A model generated the notes under the pieces. That model was given only the letters and a program-made list of their open reading frames with translations. It was not told the origin of the DNA and did no database searches. DNA of 64,000 nt from Megamerina dolium (taxonomy: Eukaryota; Arthropoda; Insecta; Diptera; Megamerinidae): contig OY978526.1 of the NCBI GenBank assembly GCA_963854835.1, forward strand, positions 91,214,140 through 91,278,139. The letters are read 5' to 3'. This document shows positions 35,090-46,778 of the stretch, in pieces. Position 1 is the stretch's first letter. Each line of letters starts with the position of its first letter. The translations under genes and the position numbers were made by a program.

Positions 35090-36590
35090 AAGGTGGGATG
35101 TTGAAAAACCGCCGTATAATCCCAGAAGTGCTGTTACCTTTCTAACATGCTATTGCTCTTTGATGCTGTCAGCTAGCTCACGATATTTCCTCAACTTGGT
35201 GTCGTATGTTGCAAGGAGGTTACTGGTACTAACAACTGCGGAGTCTATCAGGCATACCTGTGATATATCCTTCCTCCAAAGCGTGACATCCGGACGATTA
35301 TTTTCCAGTGTTCTATGAGTAAGAATGGTGCGGTCCCAGTAGAGCTTGACTGTACAATTTTCGAGTTCTGCTGAAGGAGTATATATGTAATACTCCGGTA
35401 TTACGTCTTGCAACAATTCATATCAAGCAGCCAGAGCCTTGCTTGCTATTTGTACAACGTTGTCATGGCGTTGACGGTAAAACGTTGCGGCTAATTGCGT
35501 ACACCCCAAGATGACATGTTGGATGGTTTCGCTGGCCGCTTGACAGTGCCTGCATTTGTCGTCCGGTGTACGTCTGTCATCTATTATAACCTTTTTATAG
35601 TTCTTCGTTGCTATAACCTGGTCTGGTATCGCCATCACAAATCCCTCGGTCTCTGCGTAGAGCGTGCCAGCTGTCAGCCACTTAAACGATGCGTTTCTGT
35701 TTACATGGGGCTGCGTTACCTCGCTTGGCTATCGGCCGTGCAGCACTTTTTGCCTCCACTGTGCGATAGCTTCGTCAATATTTGGAGGTGTTTTTCCTAT
35801 ATCGCGGCAACCGAAATTCAGAGGGGTGAGGTTTGTGTCTACCGCGATCACCGCCTCGTGAAGTTCGGAAAAACTTTCGCTGTCATAGAAGTATTTACGT
35901 ATCTTGAAGATCTGCTTGTGATGTGTTAGGTTGCACACACCCCGCCCTCCTTCTTTCCGCGGCATCGAAATACGTCCAACGATGCAGCCTATTCCTCTAC
36001 ATGATTGTGCAGATCATTCACTGTAGCGCATCCAGATCGGTGTGGCTCCATTTCACGACACCAAAGGAGTAGGTCAGCACAGGGACGCAGAAGGTGTTTA
36101 TCGCTTTGGTAATATTTCGCGCATTCAAGCTGGTATACAAAGACCTGTACCAACCTTTTCCAGAACTCGGCTTTTAGGGTGGATTTAATCGTGCTTTGGT
36201 TGATTCTGTTACTTTGGAGCACTCCGAGATATTGGTACAACTTGTGCTCTTTCAGCGGCATGATCTGCTGCTGCTGGTCCGTTTCCAATATTCGCCCTAC
36301 TGCTGCCTTACCTCTGACGACTGATTGGGTTCTCCACTTGTCTATGCTGCCAAACTCCATTCTAATGTCTGTGGACAAGTTTTCGGGTAAGGTGTATAGC
36401 GCCTGCAGACGCTCGGAATTTCCCATGTATAGTTTTATATCATCCCTGTACAAGAGATGTGATATCTTGTGAGCGCTTTGACCGTGCCTTATATCGTACC
36501 CATTACAATGCATTCGCATATATGAAATAAATATATCATTTACATGCTTCATTTTATTGTAGGATTTATCTATATGCATAAGGACACCCA
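35090..36590 (-). mobile_element. R4/Dong-like LINE with restriction-like endonuclease, 5'-truncated
   Basis: Minus-strand pieces in order: a reverse transcriptase segment with the catalytic box L-L-Y-R-D-D-I-K-L-Y (usual form Y-M-D-D) and M-E-F-G-S-I-D-K at 36579-35989; M-P-R-K-E-G-G-R-G at 35965; a CCHC knuckle (C-R-H-C, H, C) near 35565-35515; and a restriction-like endonuclease segment with R-P-D-V (35296-35288) and L-I-D 15 residues later. This order (RT, knuckle, PD-D endonuclease C-terminal) is that of R2/R4-type LINEs; the wording is closest to R4/Dong. Disablements are few: a frameshift between 35966 and 35988, TAG at 35729-35731 and TGA at 35423-35425. N-terminal domains and most of the RT are missing. 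Confidence 0.82.
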
Positions 36591-36833
36591 GTAGGAATCT
36601 TACAATTAATTATGGACTAGTTGTACTATTGCCACTACTCTTCACACAAACTAGCAACAATGTCTTCTACAATATTTAGATGAAACCAATATACAATATT
36701 TACACAATAATATTTAATACATTTCTTTTCATAATATTTTCATAATTTGAGAGTTTTTCAATGACCGACTGTCATAAAGTCAAAAATTAAATCAACGGGA
36801 ACGTCAATAATTTTGTCAATTACTCAATTTGTG

Positions 36834-37180
36834 GTTGCCGTAGCTCAGTGGTTAGTGTATTGGCCTCCTGATCTGTAGGTCGTGGATTCAATCCCCGGCT
36901 GAAGCATAACAAATTTAGTATCGAAAAGATGTTAAATTTAGCACGTGTCGGCAAGCAATTGGCAAGTCATCTGACAGTAAGAACTTCTCATGAAAAAGCT
37001 TCTAAAAGATCTCTGCGACAAAGCTCTAAAAAATGATGTCGCAAGAGTTCTGCCGTTCGGAACCGGCTAAAATAAGTAGGTCCCTTCTAATATTGTCCAA
37101 AATTTAAAACGCACAACAGTAATGGAAGAGAAGCTCGGCCAAACAGCCCTTCAGGGCCACATATATATATTTTTTATATT
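36834..37180 (+). mobile_element. tRNA-derived SINE, copy C (full length)
   Basis: A box (TAGCTCAGTGGTTAGTGTA) and B box (GGATTCAATCC) sit at tRNA spacing. The body is shared with A, B and D, and there is a 3' hairpin-like segment (GGCC...AGCCCTTCAGGGCC) with a TA/T-rich tail. The anticodon arm reads CTCCTGATCTGTAGG. Compared with B and D it lacks part of the segment after TATCGAAAAGATG. Confidence 0.9.
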
Positions 37181-39614
37181 TTTCTTATGTTCTTAGATTC
37201 ATTTAATTTAATTCTGCCTCATTCATAGTTGAAAGCAGGGAAAATTTTTCAAAATGATATAAACAAAATAATTTTATTTTTGTGCAGACAATTGTACAGG
37301 TATGAAAACAGATACCATTTTGCGAAGAAGATAAACGACTAAGCTGTTAACCAGTTAATTTGTATTCGAGAAAAAATTATTTTTTTTTTGTAAAAATCGA
37401 CTAATAGACATTTCCAATACATTTATGTGCACGTCTGCTTCTTCTTCTTCTTCATCAATTTTTTTGCTAATTTCTATATTTAAGTTAAAACAATTTTATT
37501 TTAAAAGAATACTTAAAAGAATACTAAAGAAAAAAAGAAAAAAAAAACATGTAATAAGGGAGCCACAATAAAATTCCAAAATAAACGTAAATTATACTCA
37601 CGTCTACTATTCATTTAATTAGATAAATTACCAAGTATTCATGTATATGTTCACATATATATTTCATATTATATGTAGTATGTAAGCTAGTATGTGTGCG
37701 TGCTTCAGTGTGGTTTACTGCTTTGTGATGGCGGCACGTACCTACGTTATAGATTTCTACGTACCAACATTCCGATTGTTGTGGCATTTTTTTGGAGATT
37801 GAGCTAAAACGTAACAAATTATAATAATAAATGAACGGTTCTTTAAACTGTATTTTATTTTTATTCTCTTTCGGTTGTCTTTATTCAATTAATACAACCT
37901 TTCATTACCCACAAAGGTGCATTTGTATGTACATACAATATGTATTTGTATATACATTTTTTGTAGGTTAGGGATATAATATTGATTTTATTTTTTTTAC
38001 ATACCTTTCTAATAATTTCGATTAGAGGTTTGGGGTATTCAATCGATTTTAAAAATTCCTTATATTAAATTTTGTATGTATTATAGTGTTTATAACGGTC
38101 AGAAATTAGTAACTTGATTGAGATCAATAATATTGAGCTTCGGTTCAAATTCATTTTATACTTTCATCGCATTAAAATAATTTGCATTTAAAACTTTAAT
38201 TCTTGAATTTCGAAGAATATGATTTTTTGAGTTGTGTCATTATTGCAGTACATGAAGAAAGATTTAACACACCATAGTGGTATGACCAATAAAATGAATA
38301 AGCAGCATATACATATTACTATAGCTATAGTAGAATCCCGTCTCAGAAAGTAACACACCTTAATAAACGAAATTATGTATTACACACACAAAAAGGATAA
38401 CTAAGACTGCGAGACAAAAGAAATAAAATACCATATATGTATGTATATTCAGACAGAGAAACACAGAGCAAAAAATGCTCTCACAATGAATTACATTCGA
38501 ATGGATATTTTTGTATCCAAGGGTGCATATAGCGCCAAATGTTTAATAACAAAAAGAAGAAGAAGAAAAAATAAAATGAAATAAAATACAATAATATTAA
38601 ACAGAGCGAAAACGTTCAAAATGCACTTTGAGTTTTTTTTTTTTTTTTTGTTACTACATGTATATGCTTAATACATAAAATAATACATAATACATATATA
38701 ACAACAAATACAATCATAGCTATATGTATATCTTGCTTCCATAAGCTCTTTAATCCTCCTCGTTCCTTTTCAACCACTCATTTAATTCTATGTTGCTTCT
38801 ATATTTTATTCATGCTTGAAAGCAAAAAAAAAAAATCCTATATTTACCGATTTACCGCTAACAAAATAACGGTAGAGCGGAAGAACAAAACGCAAAAACT
38901 AACAGAACAAAAAAAATGCAATAACTAAAAGGAAAACGGAAAAGCAAAAATGGGATTGGCATTGTGCTGTGTGCTTGTATGTATGTGTGTAGATACATAC
39001 ATGCGGTGGCGGCGACGACGACTCGATACATTGTAGTTTTGTTTCTGTAATTATTTAATCCAAACATTTTCCACCTTTTCATCATCATCATCATCATCAT
39101 CATCATCGTCGTCGTCGTCGTCATTTTCATTTCCTTGTAAATCCACTTAACAGAATACATACTTATATTGGCATATGTATGTACCCACAGTCACAAAACA
39201 ACTAAACAGCCAGTCAGTCAGCCAGTCGGGCAGTAAGTAAGCGAATTGGTTGCCATCAAATGTACCAACTGCTCCTGGTAGATAAACTTTTTTTTTGTGG
39301 AAGTAATGGAGAGAGAACTCGAATAAATTTTGAGCTGCTGGCTGATTGGGGATGCCTTCCCTGAAGAGAATTCATTGTCGTTAGTGTTATGCTATTAAGA
39401 ATACCCAAAAAAAAATTTCAATTAAAATGATATTTACACAAATAATAAGTAAAGTATAATCTGGTAGATCTAAGTGCCGCTAACTGAAACATTTATATCA
39501 GAACTGCTCTACAAATAGAAAAAAAAAAGGAATAGATTAGCACTCAACGTATTCCATTCGTCGTTTAGTTTTGGAGTTACCTCTATGCAATATTATGAAA
39601 TTCAGATATAAATA
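37181..39614. other. non-coding intron sequence with microsatellites
   Basis: AT-rich spacer with CTT (37437-37452), AAG (38554-38571), poly-T (38633-38649) and ATC/GTC (39080-39122) repeats. The minus-strand frame at 38858-39160 starts in the ATC/GTC repeat and is an artefact of it. No exon or transposon recognised. Confidence 0.5.
39080..39122. repeat. (ATC)n(GTC)n compound microsatellite
   Basis: About nine ATC units run directly into five GTC units. It gives poly-Met/Thr on the opposite strand, which explains the misleading frame there. Confidence 0.95.
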
Positions 39615-40823
39615 CAAGGGCGGTCCCATAACTACCCGACCGAACAAAGAAAACACAACCAATTTTGGGCAAATTTTTCTTTATTTCTCAACATAATCTC
39701 CTTTTAGCTCTATACACTTTTCCCAGCGATATTCTATAGCTTCGATACCCTGTTTATAGTATGAACTGTCTAACTCATTAATTTGCAAATCTTCTACCAT
39801 CAAGCCGTTTTTCAAATTTGGGCAATACAAAATAATCCGAAGGAATTAAATCTGGCGAATAAGGTGCGTGTTGAAGCAATTCGAGCTTTAACTCATTGAT
39901 TTTGGCCATCGCAATAGCGAATGTGTGAACTGGTGCATTTTCTTATTGAAACAACAATTTATTTTTCGCCAAATGCGGCCTTTTTTCTTTAATTTCATCA
40001 CTGAAATGCCGCGCAACAAATTAGCATAATACTTGCAGTTAATTCTTTTTCCTTTTTGAAGATAATAAAAAAAAAAATTATCCCACGTGCATCCCAAAAA
40101 ACAGACGTCATAACCTTGCCTGCAGATGGGACTGTCTTCGCCTTTTTTGGACACAATTCTCCCCTTTCAGTCCACTGTTTTGAACGCTTCTTTGTCTCAG
40201 GTGTGAAATGGTGGATCCATGTGTCATCCATGGTTACGAATCGACACAAAAACTCGGCTTTATTAATGTGAAACATCGCCAAACACTCTATAGAAACATC
40301 TTCAGGACGTTGTTTTTGTTCTATTGCACACAGCTTTTTCATCTCCAAATTTTCGGTCAACATACGATGTTCTAGCACTTTTTGAAATGCCTGTAATTTC
40401 ACCATTTTGTGGATTTTCTTAACCATTTCTGGCGTGGCCACCTCAATTGACCGACCACTACGGCGTTCGTCTTGGCAGCTCATACGACCTCCTTTAAACT
40501 CTGCCACCCAATATTTTATGGTCGTAAACGAAGGAGCACACTCCCCCAGAGTCGTATCTAGTTCGGCTTTAATATTCGTTGAACTAAGACCTTTCAAATG
40601 AAAGTATTGAATTGCATAACGGTGACCAATTTTTTCCATGTTTACAAATTCACTGAGATCGGTAACTTTCGATGGCTTCAAAAAAAAAAAAAAAATTCTA
40701 AACAACGTGGCGCCTTGAAACTTAAAATATACGTGTTTTATAAGGTTGGCACTTTACACCAAAGAAATTTTTTTCATTGCCGCCATCTATATGTCAGGTC
40801 GGCTAGTTCTGGGACCGCCCTCG
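39615..40823 (-). mobile_element. DD34D mariner, copy 1 (1209 bp, both ends present)
   Basis: Complete element with about 27-bp inverted ends (left CAAGGGCGGTCCCATAACTA, right complement CGAGGGCGGTCCCAGAACTA) and TA on each side (39613-39614, 40824-40825). The transposase is on the minus strand. The natural start, M-E-K-I-G-H-R-Y, is near 40640, followed by the HTH region and the first catalytic block M-D-D-T-W-I-H-H-F near 40230. The frame breaks near 40060 in an A-rich tract. The second block reads Q-stop-E-N-A-P instead of H-Q-D-N-A-P (near 39935), losing the second Asp. The third, P-S-D-Y-F, is kept. A 36-bp in-frame stretch near 39781 is deleted. In copies with both residues readable, 34 residues separate the second and third acids. 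Confidence 0.92.
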
Positions 40824-42654
40824 TAACAGTCAGATGTAGATTTCATACCTCTGAAAAAGCCTTCTGCATAATGTGAGGTTATCATAAATAATAGGAATAA
40901 ACTTGAAGCCTCAACAAAATAAAAAATTAATATATTTAAAAAAATGAGATCGGTCATATATTTTACTACATTAGGTAAGCTGAGTGAAGTTTTAAAAATT
41001 CAAAATTTCTGAAGGAAGCTCTCCGAAGTATAAATAATGATGTTCAGGCGAAATGTTTGTCAGAAAAAGCTTCAGCTGTTAGATACTTATCTAAAACAAA
41101 CGGAAACAAATTTTCATTCCTTTTTGTTTTCACCTTAATCTTGGTCTTCATATTTAAATTAATCTTTATCTTTATATTAATATTTGTCTTTATCTTCATC
41201 TGTTAATGAAATGTGAAGAGGGTCGTTTGGTTCTATCGTAAATTTCATTTGGCTTCAAATAGGAGTATTTTATGCAGCAATAGGTACTACTTATTCAATA
41301 CTACATAAAATATTGATACACTTAAGTACTATCAATACGTACACGCTTTCTCAGCATACCGAAATATGTAAGAACACACTTTTTATACCTATGTAAGAGA
41401 ACGTGGAGAGAGGCAATTTGCTTTCTTTCGGCCACAAATTATATGAAGAAACGAAATAACCACGCGCTAATCTACATTCGTGCCTCTATTAATGCAGGGG
41501 GAAGGAGGGGGGTGGTACTTAAAGAACGAAAGAACGAAATCGGAAAGAATGTATTTATGGTACATCCTCGCGCCCAGCATGATTTTTTGTAATGCTTTCG
41601 TTTATTCGATATAAATGCTCGTTTAATAAAATTCTTTTTTTTTTTGTTTTTTTTTTTTTTTTTTTTTTGTACGTTATATGCAGTATGTATGTATTTTTTG
41701 TTTGTAATATGTGTAAGCTAACCCAGGTGTATTGATTACGTACAACATTATATAGGTAGTATGTATGATAGAAGCAGCAGGAGTAGCAACATTATGAACA
41801 GGAAGGCCTTACGCCCACATTATTGCCACATTGTTTTCATTTTGTGTTTTTTTTTTTTCATACATTTTAGTATGAGAAAAATAACATATACACACTCACA
41901 CACACATGCATGTATACATGCAAACAAATAAGCTGTGTATCTGTTAGATATTTCTTTTGTTTCTTGGTTGCCTTTTTTTTTTTTTTTTGGGTGGTTTGCA
42001 TTTTTAAGGAGCTAGTTGTTGTAATTATAAGATCAAATGGGCATGGCTAATCGATTTTCAACCCCTGTGTAAGCAAGCACCAATACACACACACACACTC
42101 ATCTCAATACATAGGTATACTTATAAGTACTCAAAAATTCTATGTATATAGTTTGCATTAGGGTTGTGCGTTTCGGATGGTGTGCTTCAATTACTGCTAG
42201 ACAATAGTATAATAAGTTATTTCATAGAAATTAAATAACCTTTTTATTATGACTAGCAACTTTATGTTATCTACACTCTGCATACATACATGAACCTAAC
42301 GCATAAATATATGGGTACTTTTTACTAGTTGCAACCGATGAACGTAATTATTAATTATGCACTATGACCTTTTTTGTTATATTTTTGACTTGATGGGTGT
42401 TCACATCTGATGAAATACTTTTGTAACAAATAATAATGCATACACACACACACACATACATATTTTATATGAGAACGTTAACTGTTGTTTGATTATATTA
42501 TGTATGATACTTACAATATCGAATGTTAGACACATTTAAAAATTGTCTTCACTTACTATTTTTATAATGTTTTTTGTTTCGATTCAGATGTATGTACTTA
42601 GGTATATGTAATAAGTTTTTATTAATTATATTCCTCTCTATTCCTCTATTGCAG
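40824..42654. other. intron sequence just upstream of the bHLH exon
   Basis: AT-rich spacer with long T runs (41634-41668, 41972-41988) and CA repeats (42084-42097, 42441-42456). The last 30 bases form the pyrimidine-rich acceptor tract. No transposon was recognised in this 1.8 kb. Confidence 0.5.
42628..42654 (+). promoter_or_regulatory. splice acceptor of the spineless bHLH exon
   Basis: A pyrimidine-rich tract (TATTCCTCTCTATTCCTCTATT) ends in GCAG at 42651-42654. An A-containing branch-point candidate (TTAATTA) lies about 30 bases upstream. The strong tract supports the exon call. Confidence 0.85.
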
Positions 42655-42845
42655 CTTAAAACCTCCTCCCAAAGATGGTGTCACAAAGAGTAATCCATCG
42701 AAACGTCATCGTGAACGTTTAAATGCCGAATTAGATTTATTGGCATCATTGTTGCCATTCGATCAAAATATCCTCAGCAAATTGGATCGACTGAGCATTT
42801 TAAGGCTGTCCGTTAGTTATTTAAGAACAAAAAGTTATTTTCAAT
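42655..42845 (+). CDS. ss: spineless (AhR homologue) internal exon encoding the bHLH domain
   Basis: The exon encodes 63 complete codons plus one split base at each end. An acceptor (pyrimidine tract 42628-42650, then GCAG) precedes it, and a GTAAGT donor starts at 42846. The translated basic region (exon residues 11-23, including [11 protein letters not shown]) and helix 2 (residues 42-57, including [15 protein letters not shown]) are diagnostic of aryl hydrocarbon receptor type bHLH-PAS proteins rather than of Clock, Sim or Trachealess. The insect member is Spineless, a nuclear transcription factor that pairs with Tango (ARNT) on xenobiotic-response-like elements and controls distal antenna, leg tarsus and photoreceptor subtype identity. 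From family knowledge, animal AhR genes keep the bHLH on its own exon 2, ending just after the S-F/Y-F motif, as here. The reading frame is intact and conserved, unlike everything around it. The N-terminal exon and the PAS exons were not found, so they probably lie outside the window. Confidence 0.94.
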
Positions 42846-42851
42846 GTAAGT
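42846..42851 (+). promoter_or_regulatory. splice donor of the spineless bHLH exon
   Basis: GTAAGT, the consensus donor, after the split codon that begins with T. It lies directly after the conserved K-S-Y-F-Q coding end. Confidence 0.9.
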
Positions 42852-45654
42852 ACAATTTAAAACAACAACAACAATTTATATAATTTTACAAATACAATAC
42901 ATCAAATAAATAATAAAAAAAAGTAAAAAATATTGCCTACGAAAATACAAATCCCAAATTAAAACAAATGTACTTAAAATATCGTAACGTATCGTATAAT
43001 TTTGTTTTCAACAATCTTTAACCATACTGAACCTTTAATATTTCAGTTTATTCTAAAGTTTTGATCAGAAGATGTCATTTTCTTAATTTTCAAAAGCGAC
43101 GCATGTACTTAATTTACGTTAATTTTTATTTGCGCAAAATACCGTTCAACTAGAAATTATGCCGACCATAAAATGGACGATTTGCTTTATGAGCTTCGTA
43201 AATAGAATTTGCTTTTTTTTTTATAAAATTCCATAATTAAGAAACACTGTCCTGGCGTTAAACGATTCATGATGAAATGGCAAATTTTACTGAACAGAAA
43301 TGTCAACACAATTTGACAATTCTCAACTGTCAAACCGTAAATATCCCTATAGAAAGATCTTATGCAGCAAAAAAAAAAACACCATTTATATGTAAGTACT
43401 TAAATTCAGCTAAAAAACAGGATTCAGAATTATCCATATGTATGGAAATATACTTGGAGGGAATGTCCAATTGTCTAATTGGTTATATATTATATTAAGA
43501 TGTAGTGATTTCGTATGGAAATTTTTCATTTGAAATAGAATAGTAGCGCAACGTTTGTATTGTATTTGAGTTGATAAACTAGAATATATTATCTATTGTA
43601 ATTCCGATGAAGTTTCAATTTTATACTGGTGTTGGACTACTTCATACACCTATAAAATCTATAAAAAATAGTGAAATATTAATATTAGCTATAAGCACCA
43701 TCGCAGCTTCCAAAATGAAATCAATGACCCACCAGGTCTCATGGGATGCAAAACATCGTGGTTGCTGCGTTAAGGCGAGCAAACTCTAGTCTCATATCCG
43801 ATCCCACTACAATCGTATATAATACATATACATATACTTCCAAATAGTCGGAACAAAATATGATTAATTTTTCCGCTGCATCATACTGGGTTCATTTTTC
43901 TGCTGACAAATTATGCGCTTCGTTTTTGCTCTGACTGCATTATACACAAAACATTTATGTAATTATCCAATCAGCTTAAATCTCATTAAATACGTATTTC
44001 CAGAGCCTCTAAGTGCCCTTATATTTTTTTAGGCTTAAATAGAATACGATATTGAAATCGGCAATAAAATATTCTGACATACATATGGTACAGCAATGTT
44101 TACGATGATATGAAATTATAAATAAAATGTACTCTAATTTAATTAATATTAATATCTTGGAGAGACTACAACAACTGCAATTACAGAGAAAAGTTTGTAT
44201 CAATAACAAATATAACAAATCCATGTAATCACTAAAGGTCACTTGATCCCGCTTTGTACGCTGCTCATTCATTTCATCAAGTCATCAATTCACTGGTTCT
44301 GGTCCATTAACTCTTTACTGTGAACCCTTAGAAAAGAACAAAACAACAAAAACAACCATCAAATGAATATCCAAAAGGGCATTCGACGACGACGACGCTT
44401 AAGGTGAAATGACCCTAACACGTGCCGGTCACATTAAAATTGTCACAAATTGTGGCAAATATTTGTTTACTTTCGTATATGAATTTTAGACAGTTCTCCG
44501 GTGTATTTAGTCTATTATTTTCCATTTAATTTTTTTATTTCATTTTCCAAATAAGGAAGAAAAAAATACAAACGGAAATTTTGAGCAAAACTACTACTTT
44601 TAAGTGCCTTCAAACTATGTTAGAACAAGTTTATAATGATAACGTAACTATCAGAACCCTGCTCGAACTTGCTCGGTACATACTTGCATACGCATATATT
44701 GACTTTGAAACATAAAGGAATACTATCACTAACATTTTTGTGGAATACAATATGACTGTTACTGGCACGTGCCGTAGATTTGTGCTCCTCTTTGTTTTAC
44801 AACTTTACAACGCGTTGTTAGGGGAAGTATTTTATTCCAATGATAACTAATGCTTTAGGGTTTTCGATTTTCCTTTATGTTAAATTTCCTGACCATAAGG
44901 AAGAAACTTGACAATTAATCAGTAAGTTTATTTAAAGCCCATTTACTCATCATCAGCCTTCCTGTTTGTTCCGTGTGTGTACAATGTCGCATGTCTAACC
45001 ACTAATTGTCAAAATATTTGCCCTGCCGAGTCGACCGAATTGAGTAAATTGTACTTATGTATTGATGTATGTACATTATGTTTATGAATTATCCTCTTCG
45101 AAGGGATATTGAAGAATTTTGCAAAACTACCTATACACATAGTGCGTGTTACTCTTCATTTGACACGTGATCGAGTAATTTATTAAAGTGAAGCGTCGGC
45201 TATTAAACTATCAATATGCATGTACTGTAAGTATGTGTAGATGAAGTGTGTAAGAAAATAAAGAGTTAAATTTTATTTGTATTCGTATTATTATTGTTTT
45301 GAATTGTTATTATTTTATTATTATTATTTTTTTTGCATTTATTCTTCACTCACTGCTCGTTGTCTTCTGTTCCTTGCGTGTAATTGAATTTAATTAATAC
45401 CTACATACATTTATATAGATATTGATATGAGCAATATGCAAGTAAAACTTTGTCATAAGTTGTTTTTATTAATTTCACTTTCTTTACTTTGAAAGTATTA
45501 GACAAATGAAAAATGTAATCATTAAAATTGTCATAAAAAAGTAATTTGACTGTTTTTACAAATTTAGTAAAAAGTTTAGTAACTCTAATATATGTAAAGT
45601 CACTATCATTATCTATTCAATGATCTGTATACTTGGCTGAAAAATGCGCACCCT
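42852..45654. other. non-coding intron sequence
   Basis: AT-rich spacer. The frames at 43277-43498 and 43607-43789 lack splice context and recognisable domains. An ATT-rich stretch lies at 45286-45330. No transposon recognised. Confidence 0.4.
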
Positions 45655-46778
45655 CGAGGATGGTCCCAGAACTATCCGACCTAACAAAGAAAACACAAAA
45701 AAGTTGGGAAATTTTTTCTTTATTTCTCAACATAATCTCCTTTTTGCTCTACACACTCTATTCCCAGCGATATTCTATAGCTTCGATACCCTGTTTATAG
45801 TATGAACTGTCTAGCTCATTAAAATAGCCATCCACCGCAGACTCTACCTCTTTATTGTTTGCAAATCTTCTACCAACAAGCCATTTTTTCAAATTTGTAA
45901 ATAGAAAATAATACGGAGGAGCTAAATCTGGCGAATAAGATGCGTGCTGAAGCAATTCGAGCTTTAACTCATTGATTTTGGCCATCGCAATAGCGGATGT
46001 GTGAACTGGTGCATTGTCTTGATGAAGCAGCACTTTCTTTTTCGCCAAATGCGGCATTTTTTCTTTAATTTCATCACTTAAACGCCGCTCAACAAATTAG
46101 CTTAATACTCGCCGTTGAGTGTTTTTCCTTTTTGAAGAAGAAAAAATTATCCCACGTGCATCCCAAAAAAACAGATGCGATAATCTTGCCTGCAGATGGA
46201 ACTGTGTTCGTCTTCTTTGAACACGATTCTCCCCTTTCAGTTCACTGTTTTGACTGCTCCTTTGTCTCAGGTGTGAAGTGATGGACCCATGTCTCATCCA
46301 TGGTTACGAATCGACGTAAAAACTCGGCTTTATTTCTGTGAAACATCGCCAAACACTCTATAGAAATATCTTCTCGACGTTGTTGTTTCTGAACAAACGC
46401 GGCACCCATCTTGGACATCCAAATTTTCGGTCAATATACGATGTATAGCACTTTTTGAATTGCCTGTAATATCATCTAGGTCACGCACCTTCAGCCGGCG
46501 ATCATCCAGTACCATTTTGTGGCTTTTCTTAACCGTTTCTGGCGTGGCCATCTCAATTAGTCGACCACTACGGTGTTCGTCTTGGCAGCTCGTACGACCT
46601 CGTTTAAACTCTGTCACCCAATATTTTACGGTCGTAAACGAAGGAGCAGACTCCCCCAGAGTATAATCTAGTTTGGCTTTAATATTCGTTGGACTGAGAC
46701 CTTTCAAATGAAAGTATTGAATTACATAATTTTGCTGCCATTTATATTTCAGATCGGGTAGTTCTGGGACCGCCCCCG
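45655..46778 (-). mobile_element. DD34D mariner, copy 2 (1124 bp)
   Basis: Same family as copy 1, with ends CGAGGATGGTCCCAGAACTA (left) and, complemented, CGGGGGCGGTCCCAGAACTA (right). TA follows the right end (46779-46780); the left flank reads CT, presumably a mutated TA. About 120 bp at the transposase start, including the initiator Met, is missing next to the right end. The HTH block is open at 46707-46330. The first catalytic block M-D-E-T-W is intact near 46300, as is the second, H-Q-D-N-A-P, near 46020. The third reads P-P-Y-Y-F, so the third Asp is Tyr (near 45915). Frameshifts separate the blocks. Confidence 0.92.

Larger units (their letters stand above)
1..42654 (+). other. upstream intron of spineless (5' end beyond the window)
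   Basis: Inferred from the acceptor site at 42651-42654 and the absence of any recognised exon upstream. The interval is AT-rich, full of microsatellites and transposon remnants that are annotated separately. A short first coding exon is typical of AhR genes (about 20 codons rich in Lys/Arg), and one that short could escape reading by eye, so the true intron could begin inside the window. Enhancers of ss are expected in such introns but none can be pinpointed from sequence alone. Confidence 0.6.

Noticed and set aside
38858..39160. Minus-strand frame with a poly-Met/Thr tract
   Set aside because: It is created entirely by the ATC/GTC microsatellite at 39080-39122.
40598..40876. Plus-strand frame across the end of mariner copy 1
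   Set aside because: It is the antisense of the transposase start and runs over the element boundary.
46460..46666. Plus-strand Ser/Arg-rich frame
   Set aside because: It is the shadow of the minus-strand mariner HTH region; the equivalent shadow appears in copies 1 and 3.
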